Positions 15,752 through 24,704 of a stretch of DNA of 64,000 bases are shown piece after piece. Origin of the DNA: CAINEC01 sp046052065 (GTDB lineage: Bacteria; Bacteroidota; Bacteroidia; AKYH767-A; OLB10); contig JBJOND010000003.1 in NCBI GenBank assembly GCA_046052065.1, positions 5,678 to 69,677 on the forward strand, written 5' to 3'. A program made the translations under genes and the position numbers. The notes beneath the pieces are model-generated. The model was not told the origin of the DNA and did no database searches. It was given only the letters and a program-made list of their open reading frames with translations. How positions within the stretch are numbered: position 1 is the stretch's first letter; every line of letters begins with the position of its first letter.

Positions 15752-17779
15752 ATGCGCAGAATACAATTTATTAAGTTAGGATTCACTGTTCTTGTAGCAG
15801 GGGCTTGCTTATTCAATTGGTTTTGTTCATCAGAAAAAAAGATTGAAGATCCCTATAAAAGAACAACCTATGCTAATCTTTCTGATACTGTAAAGTATGT
15901 TGGTATGGAAACTTGTAAAGGATGTCATACAGGCATACATGCAACGTTTATTCATACAGGAATGGGTTTGTCGTTTGATGCAGCAACTAAGCAAAAATCA
16001 TCCGCTGATTTTTCAAATCATCCTGTCGTACACGATCAATATAAAAATTTATCATACACGCCTTTCTGGGAAAATGATTCTCTTTATTTTTTAGAATATC
16101 GATTAGAAGGAGCAGATACGGTTTATCAGCGCAAAGAAAAAATCAAATACATTGTAGGATCTGGTCAACATACTAATTCACATATATGGGAATCGAATGG
16201 TTATTTGTATCAGGCTCCTATGACTTTTTATACGCAAAAGAAAAAGTGGGATTTGCCTCCTGGATTTGAAGATGGCAATAATACACGCTTTAATCGTATT
16301 ATCGGATTAGAATGCATGAGTTGTCACAATGGTTATCCAACGTTTGAAGAAGGTTCCGAAAACCAATATTCATTTGTGAAAAACGGTATCGATTGCGAAC
16401 GTTGTCACGGGCCAGGCAGTTTACATGTGCGTGAAAAAAGTTCTGGAATTTTAATTGACACATCAAACGCTATCGATTATTCAATCGTTAATCCTTCTAA
16501 GCTTCCAATCGATTTACAATTTGATGTTTGTCAGCGATGCCATGTGCAAGGCAATACAGTGTTGAATGAGGGAAAATCATTTTTTGATTTTAAGCCCGGT
16601 ATGAAGTTGTCGTCTGTAATGAATTTGTATATGCCCATTTATGAGGGCAACGCTTCAGCACATATTATGGCTAGTCATGCAGAGCGATTAAAACAAAGCA
16701 AGTGTTTTATCGAAACGATGAAGAAGGTAGATGCACAAGGCAATTCTGCTAATCTGGCTTTAAAGCCTTACAAGAACGCACTTACTTGTATTACTTGCCA
16801 TAATCCGCATGTAAGCGTAAAGCAAACCAATAAAGATGTTTTCAATGCAACTTGTCGTTCTTGTCATGGAGAAAGTAAAAAGCCTGATTGTTCATTGTCG
16901 CTTGATAAACGTAAAGTTAAAAACAACGACTGTGTGAGTTGTCATATGCCTTTTAATGGTGCAACGGATATCCCTCACGTTAGTGTTCATGATCATCGTA
17001 TTGCTGTTCCTTTAGAAAATAAGGAGATTGAGAGCATTAAAAAGTTTATTGGTATTACAGCTATCAATAATCCTAATCCTCCACGTGAATCAAAAGCACA
17101 GGCTTATATTAACTATTTTGAAAAATTCGGAATGGGTCCGTCCATGCTTGATTCTGCCTTGGTTTATTTAAAAGAGAATGGAAAGATTGATATCAATAAA
17201 AATATCACAAAGCTGATTCATATTTACTATTTGAAAAAAGACTACGCAACAGTTATTAAATATGTTGATCAGGTAAAATCATTAAAGGATAAGTTGAAAA
17301 TAAAGCAGTATGATAATTACTATGCATGGACAGCCTACCGAGTAGGGGAGTGTTATCAGCAAATAGGAAATAATACGAGTGCTAAGCAATATTTTGAGTT
17401 GGCTTACGAGCAGGCTCCTTTAATTCCCGACTTTGCCAATAAATATGCAAGTGCACTCGCATCAAGCGGAGATTATTCAAATGCTCGTAAAATATATTTG
17501 ACGGTAATAAAACAGCAACCGAAGTATGCACCAGCTTATTGTAATTTAGGCTACTTAGTTTTAATAGCCGATAAGAATACCGCAATGGCAATGAGTTATT
17601 ATGACAAAGCGTTGGTATTGGATCCTGACTATGAAGCAGCTTTGTCAAATAAAGCGGCCTTGCTCGCGTTTACAGGTGATAAACAAAACGCAGTTAAAAT
17701 ACTCAACCGACTATTAAAACGAAATCCTTCAAATGTTCAAGCAAAAGAACTTTTGAAATCGTTAAATACAATTCAATAA
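15752..17779 (+). CDS. Seven-heme c-type cytochrome with C-terminal TPR repeats
   Basis: A 675-aa exported protein. It has an N-terminal hydrophobic signal with a possible but weak lipobox (VAGAC or NWFC). Seven CXXCH heme-attachment motifs follow: CKGCH (~54), CMSCH (~188), CERCH (~214), CQRCH (~259), CITCH (~345), CRSCH (~367) and CVSCH (~393). The spacing resembles cytochrome c554-type multiheme proteins. Residues about 510-670 form TPR repeats (FANKYASALASSGDY, APAYCNLGYLV, EAALSNKAALLAFTGD). Electron-transfer partner and substrate are unknown. It is a plausible client of the Ccm system at the left edge. It lies between a GNAT gene and mltG with only 2-4 bases between genes. Confidence 0.88.
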   Translation: MRRIQFIKLGFTVLVAGACLFNWFCSSEKKIEDPYKRTTYANLSDTVKYVGMETCKGCHTGIHATFIHTGMGLSFDAATKQKSSADFSNHPVVHDQYKNLSYTPFWENDSLYFLEYRLEGADTVYQRKEKIKYIVGSGQHTNSHIWESNGYLYQAPMTFYTQKKKWDLPPGFEDGNNTRFNRIIGLECMSCHNGYPTFEEGSENQYSFVKNGIDCERCHGPGSLHVREKSSGILIDTSNAIDYSIVNPSKLPIDLQFDVCQRCHVQGNTVLNEGKSFFDFKPGMKLSSVMNLYMPIYEGNASAHIMASHAERLKQSKCFIETMKKVDAQGNSANLALKPYKNALTCITCHNPHVSVKQTNKDVFNATCRSCHGESKKPDCSLSLDKRKVKNNDCVSCHMPFNGATDIPHVSVHDHRIAVPLENKEIESIKKFIGITAINNPNPPRESKAQAYINYFEKFGMGPSMLDSALVYLKENGKIDINKNITKLIHIYYLKKDYATVIKYVDQVKSLKDKLKIKQYDNYYAWTAYRVGECYQQIGNNTSAKQYFELAYEQAPLIPDFANKYASALASSGDYSNARKIYLTVIKQQPKYAPAYCNLGYLVLIADKNTAMAMSYYDKALVLDPDYEAALSNKAALLAFTGDKQNAVKILNRLLKRNPSNVQAKELLKSLNTIQ

Positions 17780-17781
17780 TC

Positions 17782-18834
17782 ATGTCGACAAAATCGTTTA
17801 ATTATAAAAAGTACTTTGTAATAATTATTATGATGGTAACACTGGGTACTTCTTTTTTAGGCATCATAGCTTATCTCAAATTTCTTTCGCCAGTAGTTAG
17901 GAATATAGATATTAATGATCCCTTTGTTTACATTCCAACAGGTGCTGATTTTACAGATGTAGCTGCAATATTGAAAAAGAAAAAATTGATTGATAATGTA
18001 AATGATTTTTCATGGTTGGCTAAACAAATGAAATACGTTAATAACATCAAGCCAGGCAAGTATAAATTACATAATGGAATGAGCAATAAAGAAATTATTC
18101 AATTGCTCCGAGCAGGTCGACAAGAGCCAGTTAAATTGTCGATTAATAATATTCGTAAACTCGATGGATTAGCATTACTAATTTCTTCAAAATTAGAGGC
18201 GGATTCAAATTCTGTAGTTGAGTTGTTTAATGATTCTAATTATTTAAGTCAACATGGATTTAATACTTACAATGCCATTGGTGTAATAATTCCCAATACC
18301 TATGAGTTTTATTGGAATACAAGTGCTGAAGAGTTTTTTGAAAGGATGTTGAAGGAGTATAAAAATTTCTGGACAGATAACAGATTAAAGATGGCGAGAG
18401 ATTTAGGATTAGATCCAAAACAAGTTTCAGTAGTTGCATCCATAGTAGAAAAAGAAACACGTCAAAATGATGAAAAACCTATTCTTGCAGGTATATATTT
18501 AAACCGATTAGCGCAAGGATGGAAGCTCGAGGCTGACCCAACATTGGTTTATGCTGCGAACGATTTTACCATCAAACGTGTTTTAAATGTTCATAAGCAA
18601 ATTAATTCGCCCTATAATACCTATTTGAATTTTGGTTTACCTCCAGGTCCAATTTGTACTCCTTCAATTGAGTCTATTGATGCAGTATTAAACAGAAAAG
18701 AAAGTAATTATATGTTCTTTTGTGCGCGAGAAGATTTTTCAGGATACCATAATTATGCTTCTACCTATAGTGAACATTTGCGTAATGCACGAACGTTTCA
18801 AGCCGCTCTTAATCGCAGAGGAATCAAAAAGTAG
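17782..18834 (+). CDS. mltG: Endolytic transglycosylase MltG
   Basis: Inner-membrane lytic transglycosylase that cuts nascent glycan strands and sets their length; 350 aa. One N-terminal transmembrane helix (about residues 10-32) is followed by a LysM-like region and the YceG catalytic domain. The catalytic Glu lies in VASIVEKETR (about residue 223). Other family motifs are LEADPTLVYA, SPYNTY, GLPPGPICTPS and the C-terminal FCAREDFSGYHNYA. It starts three bases after the cytochrome stop and is likely in the same transcript. Confidence 0.93.
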   Translation: MSTKSFNYKKYFVIIIMMVTLGTSFLGIIAYLKFLSPVVRNIDINDPFVYIPTGADFTDVAAILKKKKLIDNVNDFSWLAKQMKYVNNIKPGKYKLHNGMSNKEIIQLLRAGRQEPVKLSINNIRKLDGLALLISSKLEADSNSVVELFNDSNYLSQHGFNTYNAIGVIIPNTYEFYWNTSAEEFFERMLKEYKNFWTDNRLKMARDLGLDPKQVSVVASIVEKETRQNDEKPILAGIYLNRLAQGWKLEADPTLVYAANDFTIKRVLNVHKQINSPYNTYLNFGLPPGPICTPSIESIDAVLNRKESNYMFFCAREDFSGYHNYASTYSEHLRNARTFQAALNRRGIKK

Positions 18835-18872
18835 GAGCTGTTTACATGCTGAATATTTTTTAACTTTACAGC

Positions 18873-20078
18873 ATGAAAATTGGCATCATCAGAGAAGGAA
18901 AAATACCTCACGACAAGCGCGTTCCATTCACACCCGTACAATGTAAATTTCTTTTAGAAACCTATTCTGATTTACAAATTGCTGTTCAGCCTTGCCCTTA
19001 TAGATGTTATACCGATGATGAATACAAAATGCAAGGAGTTACTTTGCAGGACAATTTATCGGATTGTGATATTTTGATGGGTGTTAAAGAAGTGCCTGTT
19101 GAGAATTTAATTCCCAATAAAAAGTATCTGTTTTTTTCACATACCATAAAAAAGCAACCTTACAATAAAAAGCTTTTACAAGCTGTTCTAAAAAATAACA
19201 TTCAACTTATCGATTATGAATGTTTAGTTGATGAAAATTTTAATCGTGTAATTGGTTTTGGAAGGTATGCCGGTATAGTTGGTGCCTACAATGGTATCAT
19301 GGGCTACGGACTTAAATACGGCATGTTTGATTTGAAGCCAGCTCATCTTTGTCATGATAAAAAAGAGTTGTTTCATGAGCTTGAAAAGGCTAATCTTCCG
19401 AATATAAAAATAGTAGTAACCGGTGGTGGGCGTGTTGCTAATGGAGCATTAGAAACATTAGGTGCGCTTGAAATTAGAAAGGTAACACCTTACGAGTTTT
19501 TGAATTATACGTTTAGAGAACCTGTGTACGTTCAAATTCATAGTAAGGATTTTCATGCCTTAAAGAATGGAGCAGGGTGGAGCAGTGCTGAGTTTTACAA
19601 TCAACCGGAATTATTTAATTCTACTTTTTCTACACCAGGGTCCTATGCAGATAATTGTGATTTGTTAATTCATTGTACGTATTGGAATCCGAAAGCGCCT
19701 GTTTTATTTACAAAGGAACAAATGAAAGGGCCTATGTTCAAGGTTAGTGTTATTGCAGATGTTACATGTGATATTGACGGAAGTATTCCTTCAACAACGC
19801 ATCCTTCAACAATTGAGAATAAATTTTACGGATATAATCCGCATACGGAGAAAGAAGACGAAGCTTTCGCACCTTCTACGATTACAGTTATGGCGGTAGA
19901 TAATTTACCTTGTGAATTACCTCGTGATGCTTCAGAAGGTTTTGGAAAAGATCTGATGGAAAAAGTAATTCCTTCGTTGATAGGTAATGATAACGGACTT
20001 ATCGAACGCGGAACAATTACAATTGAAGGAAAACTAACTTCTCGTTTCGAATATTTAGCTGATTACGCAGCGAACTAA
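18873..20078 (+). CDS. NAD(P)-dependent saccharopine/alanine dehydrogenase-like oxidoreductase
   Basis: A 401-aa protein of the alanine dehydrogenase/saccharopine dehydrogenase (LYS1-type) superfamily. The N-terminal catalytic domain has IGIIREGKIPHDKRVPFTP and a later GFGRYAGIVGAYNGI. The nucleotide-binding fold has KIVVTGGGRVANGALE. The C-terminal part has VIADVTCDIDGSIPSTTHPST. This type is common in Bacteroidota, where lysine metabolism is a frequent but unproven annotation. Its neighbourhood gives no pathway clue apart from dapF four genes upstream. It starts 38 bases after mltG and converges on rpe, overlapping its stop by four bases. Confidence 0.8.
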   Translation: MKIGIIREGKIPHDKRVPFTPVQCKFLLETYSDLQIAVQPCPYRCYTDDEYKMQGVTLQDNLSDCDILMGVKEVPVENLIPNKKYLFFSHTIKKQPYNKKLLQAVLKNNIQLIDYECLVDENFNRVIGFGRYAGIVGAYNGIMGYGLKYGMFDLKPAHLCHDKKELFHELEKANLPNIKIVVTGGGRVANGALETLGALEIRKVTPYEFLNYTFREPVYVQIHSKDFHALKNGAGWSSAEFYNQPELFNSTFSTPGSYADNCDLLIHCTYWNPKAPVLFTKEQMKGPMFKVSVIADVTCDIDGSIPSTTHPSTIENKFYGYNPHTEKEDEAFAPSTITVMAVDNLPCELPRDASEGFGKDLMEKVIPSLIGNDNGLIERGTITIEGKLTSRFEYLADYAAN

Positions 20079-20731
20079 GCAGTAATAGTCTTTAGTTGAG
20101 TAATTGCTTCAGTCGGATTTGAATGACCGAATACGGTGTTGCCAGCCACTAAAACATCAGCACCACACTCAACCAATTTACGGGCATTATTAAAATCAAC
20201 TCCGCCATCAATCTCAATGAGTGTTGTAGCGTTATTTTGAATAATCAGATTTTTCAGTGCTTCAACTTTTGCATAGGTTTGTTCAATAAACTTTTGTCCA
20301 CCAAAGCCTGGGTTTACCGACATGATACAAACTAAGTCGATGTCTTTAATTACATCAGAAAGTAAAGAGATATTCGTATGAGGATTGATTGCAACACCCG
20401 CCTTAACGTTTAGTGCTTTTATTGCTTGAAGGCTACGATGTAAATGCGTACATGCTTCATAATGAACAGAAATTACAGCTGCACCTGCATCTGCAAAGGA
20501 CTTCAAGTATTGATCAGGATTAACAATCATCAAATGCACATCCAAAGGTTTTTGAGCATGCTTTTGTATTGACTTTAGTACAGGAAATCCGAAGGAAATA
20601 TTTGGTACAAAAACACCATCCATAATATCGATATGAAACCAATCGGCAGCGCTATTATTTACCATGTTTGTATCTCTTTCAAGATTTCCAAAGTCGGCTG
20701 AAAGCATGGAAGGAGCGATTAGTGCAGGCAT
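20075..20731 (-). CDS. rpe: Ribulose-phosphate 3-epimerase
   Basis: Pentose phosphate pathway enzyme interconverting ribulose 5-phosphate and xylulose 5-phosphate; 218 aa TIM barrel. Key motifs: IAPSMLSADFGNL at the N-terminus, WFHIDIMDGVFVPNISFG with metal/catalytic His and Asp, DVHLMIVNP, SVNPGFGGQKFI (phosphate and metal-site loop) and EIDGGVDFNNA. All expected active-site residues appear present. It converges on the dehydrogenase gene. Confidence 0.95.
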   Translation of the reverse strand: MPALIAPSMLSADFGNLERDTNMVNNSAADWFHIDIMDGVFVPNISFGFPVLKSIQKHAQKPLDVHLMIVNPDQYLKSFADAGAAVISVHYEACTHLHRSLQAIKALNVKAGVAINPHTNISLLSDVIKDIDLVCIMSVNPGFGGQKFIEQTYAKVEALKNLIIQNNATTLIEIDGGVDFNNARKLVECGADVLVAGNTVFGHSNPTEAITQLKTITA

Positions 20732-20770
20732 ATCAAATATTTTTTGCTAAACTACAAAACATTTTCTTTT

Positions 20771-20801
20771 AAAAAGACAACCCCGCATCTGTAGTGCGGG
20801 G
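20771..20801 (-). terminator. Terminator of rpoD
   Basis: An 8-bp GC-rich stem (CCCCGCAT at 20781-20788 with GTGCGGGG at 20794-20801); on the minus strand it is followed by a T-rich tract. It lies between rpoD and rpe, so rpe needs its own promoter or read-through. Confidence 0.75.
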
Positions 20802-20834
20802 CTGACTAAAACTAAACCTAAAAACCAATATTTT

Positions 20835-21698
20835 TTATCCGAGATATGTTTTTAAAATCTTACTTCTTGAAGTATGTTTTAATCTGCGGATTGCTTTTTC
20901 TTTTATTTGTCGTACTCGTTCGCGAGTTAATTCGAATCTTTCTCCTATTTCTTCCAACGTTAAGGCAGAATCAGCAAGTCCAAAGTACAAGCGAATTACA
21001 TCCGCTTCACGTGGTGTTAAGGTAACCAAGGCGCGTTCGATTTCTCTTTTTAAAGATTCATTAATTAAATTGTTTTCTGGAGAGGGTGCTCCCTCATCAC
21101 CTGGCATTACGTCCATTAATGTTCCATCCTCACCTGTAATCAATGGTGCGTCCATTGAAATATGTCGGCCTGATGAACGCATAGTATCTGTTACATCAGC
21201 AACTGTAATGTTCAAGATTATAGACAATTCCTCGTTTGTGGGTTCTCTTTCGAACTCTTGTTCTAATTGAGAGAACGCACGATTGATTTTATTAATGAAT
21301 CCTATTTTATTTAAAGGCAAACGAACTATTCTTGCTTGTTCAGCTAAGGCTTGTAAAATACTTTGACGAATCCACCATACAGCATAGGAGATAAATTTGA
21401 ATCCTCTTGTTTCATCAAAGCGTTGTGCAGCCTTTATTAAACCAAGGTTACCTTCGTTGATTAGATCACCTAATGTTAATCCCTGGTTTTGATATTGCTT
21501 TGCAACAGAAACCACGAAACGTAGATTTGCCTTTGTTAAACGTTCTAAAGCTAATCGGTCGCCTTCACGAATTCTTCGTGCTAATTCCACTTCATCTTCA
21601 GCTCGTAGTAATTCTACTTTGCCGATTTCCTGAAGGTATTTATCAAGCGAAGCTGTTTCGCGATTGGTTACTTGTTTCGTAATTTTTAGCTGTCTCAT
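20835..21698 (-). CDS. rpoD: RNA polymerase primary sigma factor RpoD/SigA
   Basis: A 287-aa sigma-70 without region 1.1, the normal form in Bacteroidota. Regions are in order: 1.2 (TASLDKYLQEIGKVELL), 2 (NLRFVVSVAKQYQNQG, FDETRGFKFISYAVWWIRQ), 3 (RIVRLPLNKIGFINKINRAF) and 4 (ALTLEEIGERFELTRERVRQI). The sequence is close to the highly conserved housekeeping sigma of the phylum, which recognises TAnnTTTG/TTG promoters, and such promoters recur in this window. A paralogue lies about 8 kb away at 11802. Single gene with its own terminator. Confidence 0.93.
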   Translation of the reverse strand: MRQLKITKQVTNRETASLDKYLQEIGKVELLRAEDEVELARRIREGDRLALERLTKANLRFVVSVAKQYQNQGLTLGDLINEGNLGLIKAAQRFDETRGFKFISYAVWWIRQSILQALAEQARIVRLPLNKIGFINKINRAFSQLEQEFEREPTNEELSIILNITVADVTDTMRSSGRHISMDAPLITGEDGTLMDVMPGDEGAPSPENNLINESLKREIERALVTLTPREADVIRLYFGLADSALTLEEIGERFELTRERVRQIKEKAIRRLKHTSRSKILKTYLG

Positions 21699-21869
21699 TG
21701 TATTTCAAATTTGACAACCTTAACGACAGCACGGTTAAATGGTTGCAAAAAATGAAATAGCTATTTGTAAGGAAAAGCGGGTTTGTTGTTCATTTTATGC
21801 TAAATGCAATAGTGTTTTTGATACCTAAGGTATTATTCATTACAGGTAATTTTCAAATGTTGAAGGCAC

Positions 21870-21896
21870 AAAAAAAGTCCCGCAATGCGGGACTTT
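21870..21896 (-). terminator. Terminator of pnp
   Basis: Minus-strand hairpin with stem AAAGTCCCG/CGGGACTTT and a short loop, followed by seven T residues on the minus strand. Confidence 0.82.
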
Positions 21897-21949
21897 CAGA
21901 GGTAAAACCAATTTAAATGGTTCTATCTGGATGTTAAATTTTGAACAAA

Positions 21950-24058
21950 TTATAACAAAACCTTACGAGATAAGCGATACTTACCTGTTTTCTTATCTAT
22001 TTCAACAAGTTTAACTTGAATAATTTCTCCTTCCTTTAAAACACCTTCCATAGATGGTAGTCTATCTTTAGAAATTTCAGAGATATGAAGTAAACCATCT
22101 TTACCAGGCATAAATTCAACGAATGCACCGAAAGTAGTAATCGTTTTTACTTTTCCTTCGTAAGTTTCTCCAACTTCAGGCTCAGCTACAATTCCCTTAA
22201 CCCAGTTTAATGCTGCATCAATGGATTGCTTATTTGGAGAGGCAATTTCAACGACACCTTCATTATTAACTTCTTCAATAGAGATTGTTGCTCCAGTTGT
22301 GCGCTGAATTTCCTGAATGATTTTTCCACCTGGTCCGATAACCGCACCGATATATTCTTTAGCAATTCTTAAAACGACAATGCGAGGTGCATGTGCTTTA
22401 TAGTCTTCGTTTGGCTGAGCAATAGTCTTCGACATTTCATTTAAAATGTGCAAACGACCCGCTTTTGCTTGTTCTAAAGCTTGTAATAAGATATCATATG
22501 GAAGACCATCAACTTTTAAATCCATCTGGCAAGCACAGATACCTTTTTCAGTACCCGTTACTTTAAAGTCCATATCACCTAAGTGATCTTCATCGCCAAG
22601 AATATCACTTAAAACGGCGAAGTTTCCTTTACCATCTGTAATTAATCCCATCGCAATACCTGAAACTGCAGCCTTTAATTTAACACCTGCATCAAATAAT
22701 GCCAACGAACCAGCACAAACAGTAGCCATTGATGAAGAACCATTTGATTCAAGGATATCAGAAACAATACGAACAGTATAAGGATTCAGGTCATCACCAG
22801 GCATCATTTGCTTTAACGAACGCATCGCTAGGTTACCATGACCCACCTCACGACGACTTGTTCCTCTGTTAGGCTTTACCTCTCCAGTACTGAAGCCAGG
22901 GAAGTTATAATGTAATAAGAACTTATTCTTTCCTTGGTACATTGCCTGATCGATAATTTGCTCGTCAAGTTTAGAACCTAGTGTTACAGTAGTTAACGAT
23001 TGAGTTTCACCTCGTGTGAAAACAGCAGAACCATGAGCTGATGGTAAGTAATTGACTTCAGACCAGATAGAGCGGATGTCCGTTAATCCACGTCCATCTA
23101 AACGAATCTTTTCTTTTATAATCATATCACGAACAGCTTCTTTCTCAACATCATGATAATATGTTTTGATGAATCCCATTTTAGCAGCTAATTCTTCTTC
23201 AGTAAACTGAGAACAGAATTCTACTAAAACTTCTTTAAAAGCAAACTTGCGGGCATGCTTATCAGGATTACAACGACGAGCAACAGCATAAACTTTATCG
23301 TATGTTTCTTTCCATACTTTTTCACGAAGTTCTTCATCATGTGTTTCATGAGAATAGTTACGCTTCGTCACTCCAAGCATTTCAGCTAATTCAATCTGAG
23401 CCTGGCATTGTACTTTGATAGCTTCATGAGCAAATCCAATAGCTTCAGCCATTTCTTTCTCGCTCACTTCTTTCATTTCTCCTTCAACCATTAGGATATC
23501 CTTAGCCGTACCTGCCACGATTAAATCTATATCAGCAGTAGCCATAGTTGAGATAGGAGGGTTAATAATAAATTGACCATCGATACGGGCAACACGAACT
23601 TCTGAGATAGGTCCGTTAAACGGAATATCAGAAACTGCTATGGCAGCAGATGCAGCTAATCCAGCTAAGCAATCTGGAGCTACTTCCATATCGGCAGAAA
23701 TTAAATTTACCATTACTTGTGTGTCAGCATGGTAATCATCTGGGAATAAAGGGCGAAGTGCGCGGTCAATTAAACGAGAAATTAAAATCTCGTTATCATT
23801 TAAGCGAGCTTCGCGACGGAAAAATCCACCAGGGAATCTTCCAGCAGAAGCAAACTTCTCTTGATAATCAACAGTTAAAGGCATGAAATCCACACCTGGT
23901 TTTGCATCGGGACTAGATACGACAGTAGCTAGTAACATACAATCTCCCATTCTTAATACAATTGAACCATCAGCTTGCTTGGCAAGTTTACCGGTTTCAA
24001 TACTAATTTCCCTTCCGTCCGCTAGTTTGAAGGTTTTTACGACAGCGTTTTGTGACAT
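21950..24058 (-). CDS. pnp: Polyribonucleotide nucleotidyltransferase (PNPase)
   Basis: Phosphorolytic 3'-5' exoribonuclease and degradosome component; 702 aa, normal family length. It has two RNase PH domains (the second with RDMIIKEKIRLDGRGLTDIR and MATVCAGSLALFDAG), then a KH domain (GAVIGPGGKIIQEIQ, about residues 565-600) and an S1 domain (VGETYEGKVKTITTFGAFV, about 630-700). It lies downstream of rpsO, the classic order, but rpsO has its own terminator, so read-through or a separate promoter must drive pnp. Confidence 0.96.
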   Translation of the reverse strand: MSQNAVVKTFKLADGREISIETGKLAKQADGSIVLRMGDCMLLATVVSSPDAKPGVDFMPLTVDYQEKFASAGRFPGGFFRREARLNDNEILISRLIDRALRPLFPDDYHADTQVMVNLISADMEVAPDCLAGLAASAAIAVSDIPFNGPISEVRVARIDGQFIINPPISTMATADIDLIVAGTAKDILMVEGEMKEVSEKEMAEAIGFAHEAIKVQCQAQIELAEMLGVTKRNYSHETHDEELREKVWKETYDKVYAVARRCNPDKHARKFAFKEVLVEFCSQFTEEELAAKMGFIKTYYHDVEKEAVRDMIIKEKIRLDGRGLTDIRSIWSEVNYLPSAHGSAVFTRGETQSLTTVTLGSKLDEQIIDQAMYQGKNKFLLHYNFPGFSTGEVKPNRGTSRREVGHGNLAMRSLKQMMPGDDLNPYTVRIVSDILESNGSSSMATVCAGSLALFDAGVKLKAAVSGIAMGLITDGKGNFAVLSDILGDEDHLGDMDFKVTGTEKGICACQMDLKVDGLPYDILLQALEQAKAGRLHILNEMSKTIAQPNEDYKAHAPRIVVLRIAKEYIGAVIGPGGKIIQEIQRTTGATISIEEVNNEGVVEIASPNKQSIDAALNWVKGIVAEPEVGETYEGKVKTITTFGAFVEFMPGKDGLLHISEISKDRLPSMEGVLKEGEIIQVKLVEIDKKTGKYRLSRKVLL

Positions 24059-24136
24059 TTTTTTGCAGCTTTTTTTACAGCGTTTGACAGCTTTTGATTT
24101 ATAATACTTATGAATTAAATCGGTGGTAATAAAACG

Positions 24137-24170
24137 AAAAAAGGCAAATTCAATTTGAATTGCCTCTTTT
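24137..24170 (-). terminator. Terminator after rpsO
   Basis: Minus-strand stem GAATTGCCT pairing with AGGCAAATTC (one bulged base), followed by a T tract. It lies between rpsO and pnp and may serve as an attenuator rather than a full stop. Confidence 0.7.
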
Positions 24171-24195
24171 CATTTATCGTTGTGGCGACATCGCC

Positions 24196-24465
24196 TTATT
24201 TACGAATTCCTAGTTCAGCGATAATAGCACGGTAGCGATTGATATCTGTTTTGTATAGATAATCTAATAAGCTACGACGCTTACCAACTAAACGAATTAA
24301 TGCACGTTGCGTAGAGAAGTCTTTCTTGCTAGTCTTTAAGTGACTAGTTAAATGATTGATTCTATGAGAAAACAATGCAATTTGACCTTCTGCTGAACCT
24401 GTATTGGTTTCGCTATTACCGTGTTTTTTGAAAATTTCTTTTTTTGCTTCTGAAGTTAATAACAT
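24196..24465 (-). CDS. rpsO: 30S ribosomal protein S15
   Basis: Primary 16S rRNA-binding protein of the small-subunit platform; 89 aa, the usual length. Signature stretches are HGNSETNTGSAEGQIALFSH, LTSHLKTSKKDFSTQRALI and GKRRSLLDYL, which contact rRNA helices. The gene has its own Bacteroidota-type promoter 36 bases upstream and precedes pnp. Confidence 0.97.
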   Translation of the reverse strand: MLLTSEAKKEIFKKHGNSETNTGSAEGQIALFSHRINHLTSHLKTSKKDFSTQRALIRLVGKRRSLLDYLYKTDINRYRAIIAELGIRK

Positions 24466-24500
24466 GATTCTTCGGTGATTTTCTTTTTATTATTGGAGGG

Positions 24501-24531
24501 CAAAGATATAAACCAAATTCTTATTAAACAA
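24501..24531 (-). promoter_or_regulatory. Promoter of rpsO
   Basis: Minus-strand TTG (24531-24529), 20 bases, then exact TATCTTTG (24508-24501). Confidence 0.72.
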
Positions 24532-24704
24532 TAGATTGAAGTGTATTTTTATTAACGTATCAAAGAAATCATTAAGCGCTGTTTGTTGGATAATTAGGTG
24601 TCGAATATCAATCCTGTAAATTAAAATTAAATAAATCTATAACAATCAGTATATCAGTTTTTAGTATTGTTTAATTGAATAATACTTTAATTAGTAAACT
24701 CTGT

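Noticed and set aside
21739..21828. A 29-codon plus-strand frame upstream of rpoD
   Set aside because: It is short, with no signal, motif or context; its length is expected by chance.
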